Below, one piece after another: positions 51,257-60,776 of a stretch of 64,000 nucleotides of DNA. How positions within the stretch are numbered: the first letter of the stretch is position 1; each line of letters begins with the position of its first letter. Origin of the DNA: CAVSVP01 sp963731125 (GTDB lineage: Bacteria; Pseudomonadota; Gammaproteobacteria; Competibacterales; Competibacteraceae); assembly GCA_963731125.1 (NCBI GenBank), contig CAVSVP010000008.1, positions 751,071 through 815,070 of the forward strand, written 5' to 3'. Below the pieces are notes generated by a model. That model saw only the letters and a list, made by a program, of their open reading frames with translations, was not told the origin of the DNA and did no database searches. A program made the translations under genes and the position numbers.

Positions 51257-52114
51257 TCAGCGGGTTAGCACCTGCCTGAAGTGTTGATCCAAAGGATAAA
51301 CCCATAAGTCCTTGATGGGAACACTCTGTTTTCGAGCCGGTCCGAGTTTCCCCCGGCCTTGAGTTTGACCCAGGTAAACCCAATTGGCCGCTTGGTAGCA
51401 GGTGCCCTGAAAGCGGGGTTTCTCCACGAAAGTCTCTAGCAGGACGGGGCGATAGCCATACTGCTGCTGCCACTGCCTGGGAAGCAGCCGGGCGGCCTTG
51501 GCTAAGATCATGGAGGCCAGATTGCGGGAGTGCACCCAGGGCAGGATCAGAAAGCGGGCATTGTTGACGATCAGCGGCAGATGTCGCGTGCGCTGCTCAG
51601 GGCGCCAGCCGATATCGCGGTCGCGTGGCGCGACCTGCCAGGCGGCGGCGCCAAAGCCGAGCCGCGCGATCAGTTGTGGGCCGGAGAAGATGCGGTAGCG
51701 CAATTGGGCGCCAGGCAGGGGTTGATAGCCGAGATAGTGGTAGCGGTGGAGGTACTCGTTCCACCGCCGCGAATCCTGGCGGTTTTGAACCGGTTGCAGT
51801 CGTAGCGGGGTGAGGGCCCGAGCCGGGCTGACGATCGGTAGCCCGGGATCGGTTTGCGAAGTGATCGCCACCGTTGCCCGGGGTTGGGGGTGACGCGGGG
51901 GTGGCAGCTCGATGAGCCCATCGCGGTGCATCCGTAGCATGGCGACGCGGGCGGACATGTCTTTCCAGCCGCCATCGGCCTTGTACCAGCCCAGGACCTG
52001 ACAGGTCAATCGGGAGAGCTCGGCGCGGGTGCGTCCGGGCGCCTCAGCAATGAGCCGACGGATTTGGGCGATCTCCTCGGCACGGAAGTGGCGACCACAG
52101 TAGCGATAGCTCAC
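51257..52114 (-). CDS. DUF4338 / DruA-like protein in an IS66 context
   Basis: 285 residues, GTG start overlapping the tnpC-fragment stop (GTGA). The DUF4338 pattern is clear: an N-terminal SYRYCGRHFRAEEIAQIRRLIAEAPGRTRAELSRLTC and RVAMLRMHRDGLIELPPPR, then YLHRYHYLGYQPLPGAQLRYRIFSGPQLIARLGFGAAAW, IGWRPEQRTRHLPLIVNNARFLILPWV, LLETFVEKPRFQGTCYQAANWVYLGQTQGRGK. The family is named after DruA of the Druantia anti-phage system. Here no DruB-E genes are present and the partner is an IS66 tnpC, so an IS accessory role is more likely than defence. The catalytic activity is not known. Confidence 0.87.
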   Translation of the reverse strand: MSYRYCGRHFRAEEIAQIRRLIAEAPGRTRAELSRLTCQVLGWYKADGGWKDMSARVAMLRMHRDGLIELPPPRHPQPRATVAITSQTDPGLPIVSPARALTPLRLQPVQNRQDSRRWNEYLHRYHYLGYQPLPGAQLRYRIFSGPQLIARLGFGAAAWQVAPRDRDIGWRPEQRTRHLPLIVNNARFLILPWVHSRNLASMILAKAARLLPRQWQQQYGYRPVLLETFVEKPRFQGTCYQAANWVYLGQTQGRGKLGPARKQSVPIKDLWVYPLDQHFRQVLTR

Positions 52115-52553
52115 GAGCGGTCGTGACCGGGTACGGGTGCGGTGGGTGAGGCCGGTGGCGCCTGGGGGGAATAGGGTCGGGTCAGCTCAGCACGTCGCGG
52201 TTCCTCCATGCGCCACGGCAGAAAGGGATCGAGATCCCGCGGGGGGCGGGCGCCATTGTCGGCACACGCCTGGAGATAAACCGTCAACCAGTGCCGCGGG
52301 TTAATGCCCCACAGCTCCAACGTCTGCAGCACCGAGAAGCGGGTGGCGGCCAACTGCGCACTCCAGAGGCTGCCCGATCCATAGTAGTGCTTGCGTCCGG
52401 TCACCGGGGTACGCAGGCTGTTCTCGGCGCGATTGTTGTCCAGAGGAACCTCGGGGTGATCGAGAAAGAGAGTCAGCCCTGGCCAGTGCTCAAGCAGGCT
52501 CTGGAGCACCTGCTGTTGTTGGCGTTGCGCCCCCTTGGATAAGGGAGAGTCGA
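52111..52553 (-). pseudogene. IS66-family transposase (TnpC), C-terminal fragment
   Basis: The frame from about 52553 reads SPLSKGAQRQQQQVLQSLLEHWPGLTLFLDHPEVPLDNNRAENSLRTPVTGRKHYYGSGS-type sequence with the conserved DNNRAE containing the catalytic Glu. The N-terminal Zn-binding part and the two Asp motifs are missing, cut near 52553 where unrelated AT-rich sequence begins. The C-terminal tail is Pro-rich and overlaps the DruA-like start by 4 bases, so the fragment was once the first gene of a tnpC-druA operon. Confidence 0.82.
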
Positions 52554-52707
52554 TTCAAAGTAAAAAAACCATTTAAAATTATAATATTATCCGACATGCA
52601 TCGCTAACCTGTTAGCGCTTCAGCGGTGTTCGGCTCGGCTGACTGATGATCTGCCAGAGTTTCCCGACCTGCTCGCCCATGGCACTGATCCCTTCGCTGA
52701 TCGATCG

Positions 52708-53738
52708 CTACCCGGTCATCACCAGCAAATGGAAGCTCATGTTGCGGATCAGCGCCATATTAGCCGCCGCTGGTGAGTCCACCAAGCCACCATCATCTTC
52801 CTGCAAGACGACACCTTTAGTCCAGTGCAGGGTGTTTTCGAGCTTGCGATGACCCCGAACACGCTGCGCCAAGCGCCACGCCCTGAATGGCTCGCGGGTG
52901 ATGTAATACGTGGGGTTGTCGAAGGGTTTACCGTCCCGCTCGCCCTGCCGCCGAACGCCGATAGACTGCTCCAGCCCCGGCCATTGCGCCTTCATCGCCG
53001 CCGCGGCCGGCCAGCATGTGCGCCGACAACGGGTATCATGACCATGGCCGCTTTGGCGCCAACTCCAGGCCGCCGTCGCTGCATTCTGCGCCGTCCGCGC
53101 GAGGCGCTTAGGGAGCGTCGGTTGATTGCCTTTGACGGGGATGAGGTAGCCGTGGCCCTGGGCAGTAATCTGGGCCACCGGTTTTTTTGGCAAGGCAGCG
53201 CATCCAGAGTGACCACCGAACGCTCGATCCGCAGCGTGCCGATCAATGCTTGCACCACGTCGATTTCGCTGGGCTTATCATTGTCCAGCTTACCGACGCC
53301 GCAGATCAGCTGACGAGGATGACTAAAAAACGACACCAGCGAGGTAACACGTTGTTTCTCGCCTTCCTTGGGTGGGAAGGTGCGGGTGATACGCTTGCCA
53401 TCCATAGCGATCGTCTCGGCCTGCGCGTACTGCGGCATCCAGCGATTGAACTGCCTACACAAGCCCTCGCTCGACAGCTGCTGGCTCAAGCGTTGCAACG
53501 TACTGTAGGAGGGCGCTTTATCGCGCGGTAACGGGATCACCTCGGCCAGCGCTTGCACATGGGTGCGCGCAAAGCGCGCGATCCCTTTCAGGCTCGTTCG
53601 CCCGCATAGCATCGCCATTACCATAATCGTTACGCTCGACAACTGCACAGGGCGAATGCCTTTCGCATGACGCGGGTCTGCTAACTCGGATAAATAATGC
53701 ACTAGGAGGCTGTCCACGAAATAGCCGAGCTGGTTCAT
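52708..53738 (-). pseudogene. ISAs1-family transposase, two frames
   Basis: First frame (53738-52992): ELADPRHAKGIRPVQLSSVTIMVMAMLCGRTSLKGIARFARTH, TIAMDGKRITRTF (first Asp), SVVTLDALPCQK (second Asp). Second frame (53193-52708): AQITAQGHGYLIPVKGNQP, then RGHRKLENTLHWTKGVVLQED (Glu). The frames meet at minus-strand CAAAAAAACCGG, where A-AAA-AAC is a classical -1 slippery heptamer, so programmed frameshifting is conceivable. The first codons after 53705 belong to the IS1182 end, so the native start is lost or is a GTG at about 53699. Probably inactive. Confidence 0.78.
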
Positions 53739-53819
53739 TGGGGTTGCAAGCTGTCAGATAAAGCGAGAAGATAGCGAGCCTTAGCGGCAGAGTCATCAAG
53801 AGAGACGGGGCCAAAGCCG

Positions 53820-55369
53820 ATGGCACGCAAACAGGGTGGGAAAAAATATCGTCCTTGGGAACCCGAGCGTTACCGGGATGAAGTCTATCGTCCGGTAGCG
53901 AAATTACCGGAAGGTGATTTAGTGTTTTTCCTAATTGATACGGTGAAGCAGTTGGACTTAAGTCAGTTCTACGCGCCGTATGAGCAGGAGACGCGTGGAG
54001 CGCCCCCGTTTGATCCGGCGATGTTGGTGTGTCTATTGCTGTATGCCTATTGTGTGGGGGTGTTTACGAGCCGCAAGATTGCGCAAGCGTGTGAACGCAA
54101 TTTAGCGTTTTTGGCGATGGTGGGTGAAGAGCGCCCGGATTTTCGCACCATCAGTGACTTTCGCAAACAGCATCTGGAGGCCTTTGCAGAGGTCTTTGTG
54201 CAAGTGCTACGCATTGCCGGCGAGGCGGGGCTGGTGAAATTAGGTAATGTGTCGACGGACGGGACCAAAGTTCAGGGTAATGCCTCACGGCACAAAGCGA
54301 TGAGTTATGGCCATATGAAAAAAGAAGTGGTGCGCTTACGGGCCGAGATTGAGGCGTTGCTCGAGCAGGCGCAGCAGCAGGATGCGGCCGAAGAGGCGAT
54401 GCTGGGGGTGAGTCGAGGCGATGAGTTACCGAGCGAGTTGCAACGCCGCGAGCAACGTCTGGGCAGATCGAAGCGGCGATGAAGCGCCTGGAAGCACGAG
54501 CTAAAGCGGAGGCCGAAGAAGAACGTCGCCGGCGCGCCGAAGCGGACGCCGAACGGGCGCGCCAAGGCAAAAAGCGCCGTGGCAAAGCGCCTAAGCCGAT
54601 CCGTGAGACCCCCGATGACAAAGCGCAACTGAGCTTCACCGACGCCGAGCTCAACCTCATGCGCACCCCGAATAAAGGCTGGGACTACTGTGGCAATGCC
54701 CAGGCCAGTGTGGATGACGGTTGCCAGATCATCGTCGCCTGTGCGGTCTGTGCCGAGAGTAACGACAAACAACAAGCCCAACCGCTGGGCGAAGCCATTC
54801 AGGCGAATCTCAACCGCGCCGGCATCGAGCCGCCCCGGGACGAAGCGGAGCAACCGCAGCCGATCCCTGCGAGTCTGGACAGTGGCTATTACAGTGCCCA
54901 AGCGGTCGAGGACCTGGAGCGCTTAGGATTTGATCCGTACATTGCCACGGGCCGCGAAGTGCCAGCAGCGGTGCTCAGCGAAGCGCCCGCCTCGAGCGAG
55001 TCGATCGCCTCGAGCGAGTCGATCGCCTCGAGTGGGTCGGTTGCCTCGAGTGGGTCGGTTGCCTCGAGCGAGTCGGTCGCTGACAACGCCGCCAGCCAGA
55101 CCTCCGAGACACAAGCGAAGCCGGCTACCAAGGCGGCGGCGACCAAAGCGGCGATGACGGCGAAGCTGCGCACACCGGAAGGGCGTGCCCTGTATGGTCG
55201 ACGCAAAGTGATCGTGGAACCGGTGTTTGGTCAGATCAAAGAAGTGCGTGGTTTCCGGCGCTTTCTCTTGCGCGGGCTGGACAAAGTGCGCGGTGAGTGG
55301 CGGTTGGTCTGCCTAACGCACAATCTGTTGAAGCTCTGGCGCTATGGCGAGGTTGCCGTCAGTGCCTGA
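53820..55369 (+). pseudogene. IS1182-family transposase with one frameshift
   Basis: Two frames, 53820-54482 and 54479-55369. The first has the IS1182 start (PWEPERYRDEVYRPVAKLPEGDLVFFLIDTV, PPFDPAMLVCLLLYAYCVGVFTSRKIAQ, DFRTISDFRKQHLEAF, VSTDGTKVQGNASRHKAMSYGHM with the first Asp). The second has SLDSGYYSAQAV (second Asp) and VIVEPVFGQIKEVRGFRRFLLRGLDKVRGEWRLVCLTHNLLKLW (Glu). The break is at CTGGGCAGATCG; one missing G would restore RLGQIEAAMKRLEAR. A Ser/Ala repeat (54989-55078) lies between second Asp and Glu. Confidence 0.88.
54989..55078 (+). repeat. Five tandem 18-bp repeats inside the IS1182 transposase
   Basis: Five units of GCCTCGAG(C/T)G(A/G)GTCG(A/G)T(C/T) encode ASSES/GSV-I repeats. 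The units differ at three positions only, in blocks (2 + 2 + 1), which indicates local duplication. Confidence 0.8.
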
Positions 55370-55573
55370 AAAAGGCACAAAAACCCCTGTAGGCCTGGCA
55401 ACACCCCCGTACAGCCGGCGTGCCTAGCGTGATCAGAGGGTCGAAGCGATTGGATTGTGAAAAAAAACACACGATTCGAAGCCCGAGATTAAACCTAAAC
55501 TAAACAAATCACCTGCCTGCAGAGGATGCACGGGCAGTGCATTTAATTCTCGGACAGCCTCCTAGAAGACACT

Positions 55574-57034
55574 TTAAACTTTTGACCCTATTTTTGGCAA
55601 AAAACCTTTACCGATATTAAAAACTTTTACCACAAGAGATGGAGATACTAGATAAATTGTAAGTAGATAAAGAATAATACCTCCAACTGTGCAGGTTACT
55701 AGAACTGGTACGGGCCCAAATTTCTGGTTAAAAAGTCCTTTTAAAAAAAGAATCCACATTACCATTATAAAAGATCCTGTAACAGCAGGTAAAAATTGCC
55801 ATAAATAAGCTTTGAAGTTTATTTTAATAAGCCGATTGACTGCCCAAAGCCAAAACGGAAACATAAAAAAATTAACAATGGTATACGATATAGCAACGGC
55901 TACTATTCCCCATCTCACTGCTATCAAAAAACCAATAACATTAGTCATTGCCTCGAGTATTTGTAATGTTAATCGCCAGTTTGGTTTTCCTAAACTGATA
56001 ATGATGACTGCATGAAACCGCAAAACGCTTTGTAAAATACCAACTAAAGCTAAGACTTGCATCACGGGGATACTTGGAGTCCACTTTTCTCCGAATAGCA
56101 TTATTACAAGTTCTGGTGAAAGTAAACTAATAGCAAAGAAGGCAGGAAAAGATATTAAGCTTACAATTTGTATTACATTATAGAAATTTCTTTGTAAGCG
56201 TTTTGTTTCTTTTTGTAATCTTGAAAAGGTCGGCATCATGACACGTTCCACAACACCAACCAATAAATCGGATACGATCGTAATTAGACGGTATGCAATG
56301 TTATAGTACCCAAGAGCTACAGGACCTAAAAAGTATCCAATGATAAAATTGTCTGCATGGCGATTAACGACGTTTAGCAGTTCGATTCCTGTCACACTTA
56401 TCCCAAAATTAAATAGATCCTTGCCATGCTTTATGGAGAATTTGAAACGCGGCCTCCAGTCTGCTATGCTCCAGATCAAAACAACCCCTACCAGAGAAGT
56501 AGTTAACTGTCTTCCAACAAGACTCCATGCACCAAAGTTCAATAGAGCCAGCATTACACCAACTAAACCTCCTACTAAACTTCCTGTCATCGAACGGAGA
56601 GCTAATAACTTGAAATCAAATTTACGCAGTAAAATAGCCGTTTGAACATTGATTAAAGCTGAAAATAGGAAACCGATAGACAACCAAGTAATGATTGGAG
56701 CTAATCTGGGTTCGCCGAATAATGCTGCAATCTCTTCGGCACTAAAAAATGTCAAAAATATAACTGTTATGCTAATACCTAAATTTGCCCAAAAAGCAGT
56801 GTCGAGATGTTCAGTATCCAAATTATGACGCTGCACAATTGCTGTACTGAATCCGAATGTTACAAAAGTTCTAGTAGACTGAATAAAAACACTTGCTAAA
56901 GCCACCAAACCAAAATCTTCAGGTTTAAGTAACCGAGCAAGCAAAAGGAAGACAAAAAAAGCAATCAATTGATAACATATTACTTGCAAAAAGTTCCATT
57001 TAATTCCTGTGATTGCTTTTTTTTGTAAAGACAT
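55574..57034 (-). CDS. Polysaccharide flippase (MOP superfamily, Wzx-like)
   Basis: 486 residues from ATG 57034 (MSLQKKAITGIKWNFLQ), with AAAGG 7 bases before; a further in-frame start at 57073 is unlikely. About 14 hydrophobic helices, beginning YQLIAFFVFLLLARLLKPEDFGLVALASVFI, which is the start of polysaccharide_synt/MatE-type LPS exporters (RfbX/WzxC group). It would flip lipid-linked oligosaccharide across the inner membrane. Base composition is clearly AT-richer than the core genes. With the glycosyltransferase upstream it forms a transferred surface-polysaccharide island bounded by IS elements. Confidence 0.9.
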   Translation of the reverse strand: MSLQKKAITGIKWNFLQVICYQLIAFFVFLLLARLLKPEDFGLVALASVFIQSTRTFVTFGFSTAIVQRHNLDTEHLDTAFWANLGISITVIFLTFFSAEEIAALFGEPRLAPIITWLSIGFLFSALINVQTAILLRKFDFKLLALRSMTGSLVGGLVGVMLALLNFGAWSLVGRQLTTSLVGVVLIWSIADWRPRFKFSIKHGKDLFNFGISVTGIELLNVVNRHADNFIIGYFLGPVALGYYNIAYRLITIVSDLLVGVVERVMMPTFSRLQKETKRLQRNFYNVIQIVSLISFPAFFAISLLSPELVIMLFGEKWTPSIPVMQVLALVGILQSVLRFHAVIIISLGKPNWRLTLQILEAMTNVIGFLIAVRWGIVAVAISYTIVNFFMFPFWLWAVNRLIKINFKAYLWQFLPAVTGSFIMVMWILFLKGLFNQKFGPVPVLVTCTVGGIILYLLTIYLVSPSLVVKVFNIGKGFLPKIGSKV

Positions 57035-57169
57035 AATACGACCTTTTAAATTAACTTTACAACTGCATTCCAATGCTGAATTTTTTATGGTTCGTTATTT
57101 AAAATAAATGCATTTTTTGTCGTATTTCATTGTGCTTTTGAAAATTAAAAACCACTACATAATATTACT

Positions 57170-58426
57170 TTAACTACGTATAGTACGAGTTTTATTTTTA
57201 AGGTAACCGGTTTTTTTACTTAAAATTTCGTGATATATGTCTTGAACGGCATTAACATGCTTTTTGACTGAAAAATGCTCCCTTGCAAATTGTTGAGCCT
57301 GTTGACCCAGTCGCCGTGCCAATGCTTGATCTGTAAGAAGCTCACAGATAGCTTCAGCCATTGCTGATGTGTCTTGTAAAGATACGAGTTTTCCAGTGAA
57401 CCCGTTAGTCACACTATCCATAATACCTCCGGCATTTGTAGCAATAACGGGACGACCGGCCATCATTGCCTCCGCCACTACGCGTCCCCACGGCTCTGGT
57501 TTGGAAGCACTGTGCACTACAATGTCTGAAATTTTCATTATTTGCGGAATATCACGCCGGGATCCGGTAAAAACAACGTGATCTGACAGATTAAGATCAA
57601 TAACCATTTGTTGTAATTGTAACCAGTAGAGTTGATTTCGCTGCGTGGTTGGAGAAAGTTCTCCTACAATTAAAATTTTTGTATTTGGAAAAGTTTTTAC
57701 CACATTTGCCATTGCTTTTAAAAAATAGTCTTGACCTTTCCACCAATCAATCCTGCCTACATTGCTAATTATGTTCTCATATCCTGTTAAGTTAAGCTCA
57801 GTCCGCAGTTTATCTGCGTCGCTAACTTCCCAAAATTCTTCTTCGGTAATAGGATTGTAGATGATATGTCCACGACTTAAAGGAATACCTTGTCTGTAGT
57901 AGTGCTCTGATATTGCTTTTGAGATAAAAATAAATTTATTGACAAATGGTATTAAATATCTTCCTAATAAAGTAATATTGTTAAAAAGTCGGAAATGGCA
58001 AATTTGAGGTATTCTAGAAATTGACGCAGCAAGTACTCCAGCGCGACTGGAATCCAAACTGAGATTGTGATGTACAAGATCAATTTTTTCGCTTCTTATT
58101 ATTCGAGCTATATGTTTTGCTAAGAGAACATCTTGTTTTATAAATTTATGCACTTTTGCTATGAAAGTAAAACTTCTTTCTGCATTATCTTTTTGGCGTT
58201 CTAGAGTTGGTTGTTCTAGTAATGCGGTAGGCAAATTTTCCGACAATATGATAATTTTAGCACCGCTTGCTTCATATAAGTCTTGATAAGGACTTTTTGT
58301 GTAAAACAACACGACTGGAGCATACTTTGCTTTGTTTAGACCACGCACTAATTCAAATAAACTAACGTCAGAGCCACCGCCAACTACTGGTTGAATGTAC
58401 AAAATGCGATAATGTTCTTGTTCCAC
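57170..58426 (-). CDS. GT4-family glycosyltransferase
   Basis: 418 residues. The N-terminal half (ILYIQPVVGGGSDVSLFELVRGLNKAKYAPVVLFY, with the glycine-rich acceptor loop) and the C-terminal half (ISNVGRIDWWKGQDYFLKAMANVVKTFPNTKILIVGE; VVHSASKPEPWGRVVAEAMMAGRPVIATNAGGIMDSVTNGFTGKLV, with the E-x7-E donor-binding motif) make two Rossmann folds of the GT-B type. It would transfer a sugar from a nucleotide donor during capsule or exopolysaccharide synthesis; donor and acceptor are unknown. AT-rich like the flippase 135 bases downstream and probably in the same transcript. Confidence 0.9.
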   Translation of the reverse strand: MEQEHYRILYIQPVVGGGSDVSLFELVRGLNKAKYAPVVLFYTKSPYQDLYEASGAKIIILSENLPTALLEQPTLERQKDNAERSFTFIAKVHKFIKQDVLLAKHIARIIRSEKIDLVHHNLSLDSSRAGVLAASISRIPQICHFRLFNNITLLGRYLIPFVNKFIFISKAISEHYYRQGIPLSRGHIIYNPITEEEFWEVSDADKLRTELNLTGYENIISNVGRIDWWKGQDYFLKAMANVVKTFPNTKILIVGELSPTTQRNQLYWLQLQQMVIDLNLSDHVVFTGSRRDIPQIMKISDIVVHSASKPEPWGRVVAEAMMAGRPVIATNAGGIMDSVTNGFTGKLVSLQDTSAMAEAICELLTDQALARRLGQQAQQFAREHFSVKKHVNAVQDIYHEILSKKTGYLKNKTRTIRS

Positions 58427-59156
58427 GGTGTCTTAGCCTATTTAAAATTCCATTTTTTCAAAGTCTGAGGATAGAAAAACGTTGCTGCCTACTTGCACAA
58501 TACAGGAGCAATTCCACTGGATTTGTAAAACTATGTGACGTATCTTCTTCCACTACTCATAGTTCAATTACATTCAGCATGGATTCTATGGAATGCCGCG
58601 TCAGCCAAGTGTAGACTTCCGCCAAGAAAGCAAGCAGTAGCTTAAAGTGATATCATCACAAAGGAGCAAACGCGGTAACGTGAATACACATCTACTAGTG
58701 CTTATGGAGCATTAACAAGATTAAGTTAGGTGAAGCCACGAACACCGGCTTATTGGTGGGGCGGTTTATCGTCTGCTATGAAGATAGCAGCATAGAGGCT
58801 AGCCAAGAAAGTGAGCATATTGAATTATCCCTTTTTAATAAACTCTTACCTCAACCCAGACAATCATTGAAAAGCTGAATCTTAAAGCTTGTTTGTTTAC
58901 ATGTGAATAAGTTTATCTACAATGATACATATCAACGATACACATCTAAAAAAAATTGTAAGCCTTTGTTCTAATTAAGCTGTGCTTTTGAATTTAGTTC
59001 AACCTAAAAAAAAATAGAAATCATTGGCAATAAAATATTTCCCGACTCAACTACTTGTACATCAAGAGCAATAATTTGCCGAAACGTTAAAAAAATAATG
59101 TCTAGTGTATCAGGTCATTATCAACATGTATTAGCCACTAAGCGTTGGCCCAAACA
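58427..59156. other. Non-coding, AT-rich stretch
   Basis: I see no credible gene. A 55-codon or shorter frame near 58735-58880 (TNTGLLVGRFIVCYEDSSIEAS...) has no start or family match. Probably decayed sequence at the edge of the polysaccharide island. Confidence 0.4.
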
Positions 59157-59657
59157 CTAACTCTCCGACCAGTGAGGAATCCTGATCATCGTAGAGGCAA
59201 CTAAATCTTCTGGCATGGGAGCAAGATCCTTACTCCGCAGAAAATCACGCAAAGACGTTCCCTTTGGACTTGAATCAATATTTGGCGCACCGTTTCGGCA
59301 TATAATTTCAGTGAGATGAACGGTACGGAAATCCATAACCTTAGAACGTCCATATAAGTGTGCACCACATCACAGCCTGCTTCAAACAAAACATCACGAA
59401 TTAAATTTTGGTTTTTGGATGGTGTATAAATGCAGGTTTTACGGGAGCAAATTGACTGACGAATTCCTCAACAGATAAATGATATTGTGCTTCACGTGGA
59501 TCATAGGGAGCGAAGGCATCAATCAGCATTTCGCGTACAAAGTCACACAATACTCGAGAACTCGTAGACGGTGAAAAAAAAGAAAGATATCACCTGCATA
59601 GAGGCGTTTTCGTCTTTCATCATCACTCAGTTTGCTGTCAACATAAACATTGGTCAT
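59157..59657 (-). pseudogene. Decayed conserved hypothetical gene of the polysaccharide island
   Basis: From ATG 59657 the three frames give in succession TNVYVDSKLSDDERRKRLYAGDIFLF, then (after a run of eight T) SPSTSSRVLCDFVREMLIDAFAPYDPREAQYHLSVEEFVSQFAPVKPAFIHHPKTK, then LIRDVLFEAGCDVVHTYMDVLRLWISVPFISLKLYAETVRQI, and finally DSSPKGTSLRDFLRSKDLAPMPEDLVASTMIRIPHWSES with a stop at 59157. The pieces read like one or two conserved proteins broken by several frameshifts. I recall related hypothetical proteins near polysaccharide genes but cannot name a function. Confidence 0.5.
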
Positions 59658-59991
59658 GAATTCGACCTTACCTTTAATTCATTAGGCAACAGTAACATTC
59701 ATCTTAAGGCTCTTAGAAGCTAAGTGCAATGCAATTTCATATCAAGTCTAACGGATCGCTCGTTTTTTACCTGACTTATGAAGTTTGTATCTTGTATAGC
59801 TGAAATGATAGTTGAAACACGACCATGAACTCGGATACTCGATAAATAATGCAACGCTAATCATCGAAGTGGAAAGTAATTCTCATTTTTTAGGAAAAAC
59901 CTCAGTACAGGACAAAACAGTCTAAGCTGCTGATTCAATTTATGTTGGTGTATCCTCTTGGGCAGTTCGTTCACAAAAAAGCGGAGAGCCG
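59658..59991. other. Intergenic region before the second IS4-type transposase
   Basis: AT-rich, no gene or clear inverted repeat recognised; the left end of the IS4-type element should lie here. Confidence 0.35.
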
Positions 59992-60776
59992 ATGAAATCA
60001 CCGTCCCCCCAATACGCTTGGAAACAGGTGTTGTCCGAACAGCTGGACTGGCATGGAGCCCGTGTGAGCTTTTTGGCGCACTTTATCATTGCGCTGTTTA
60101 AGGTCAAAACGGTCAATCTGGCGGAGCTAGCCACCGCGTTCAACGGGCGGGTCAAACCCGAATCGAGCTACAAGCGGTTGCAGCGCTTTTTGCGCGGTTT
60201 TGAGCTGAACTTTCCCCACCTCGCTCGCCTGGTGGTCAAGCTGATGCCGCTGGAGGAAGGGCCTTGGTACCTGACCCTGGATCGGACGAAGTGGCGCTTT
60301 GGCCAGCACGAGATCACTCTCTTGATGCTGGGTATCGCCTACCGCGGGGTGGCCATCCCGCTGCTGTGGACCTGGTTGCCCAACGCCGGTAACTCCCATA
60401 CCGCTGAGCGCATTGCGCTGATGGAGCGGTTTCTCGCGCTGTTCGGGCGGGAACGGATTGCCGCCTTATTGGCCGACCGGGAATTCGTCGGCCACGCCTG
60501 GTTCAGTTACCTGCAACGCCAGCAGATTGCCTTTCGCATCCGCATTAAGCACCACACCCTGATCCCCAATCGTTGGAACAAACCGCTGCGCGCCAGCGTG
60601 CTGTTCAGCGCTCTGCGACCCGGTGAGCAGCAGGGGTTGTTCGGCCGGTGCCCGGTCTGGGGGTGTTTTCTGCACATCCTGGCGCTGCGCCTGGAGGATG
60701 GTGAGCGGTTGATCCTGGTCACCACCGATACCCCCGAGCAGGCCCTGGCCGATTACGCGCGGCGCTGGGAAATAGA
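59992..60776 (+). pseudogene. IS4-family transposase (different from the first), cut after the catalytic Glu
   Basis: About 262 native residues from ATG 59992 (MKSPSPQYAWKQVLSEQLDWHG), with GGAGAG upstream. IS4 motifs are YLTLDRTKWRFGQHEITLLMLGIAYRG (first Asp), IAALLADREFVGHAWFSYLQRQ (second Asp) and DYARRWEIE (Y-R-E with the catalytic Glu). Immediately after this Glu codon the sequence becomes the end of the serine-recombinase element and the frame continues for 43 unrelated residues. The protein differs through most of its length from the other split IS4 transposase (19154-21836), so this is an independent insertion at the same motif. Confidence 0.85.

Larger units (their letters stand above)
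53706..55561 (+). mobile_element. IS1182-family insertion sequence (CTAG duplication)
   Basis: The ends GAGGCTGTCC at 53706 and its complement ending 55561 are inverted repeats. CTAG is duplicated at 53702-53705 and 55562-55565; palindromic 4-bp targets are typical of IS1182. 1856 bp. It separates the ISAs1 remnant from the flippase gene. Confidence 0.88.

Noticed and set aside
51257..52114. DruA-like gene considered as part of a Druantia defence system
   Set aside because: No druB-E, helicase or other defence genes adjoin; the partner is an IS66 tnpC.
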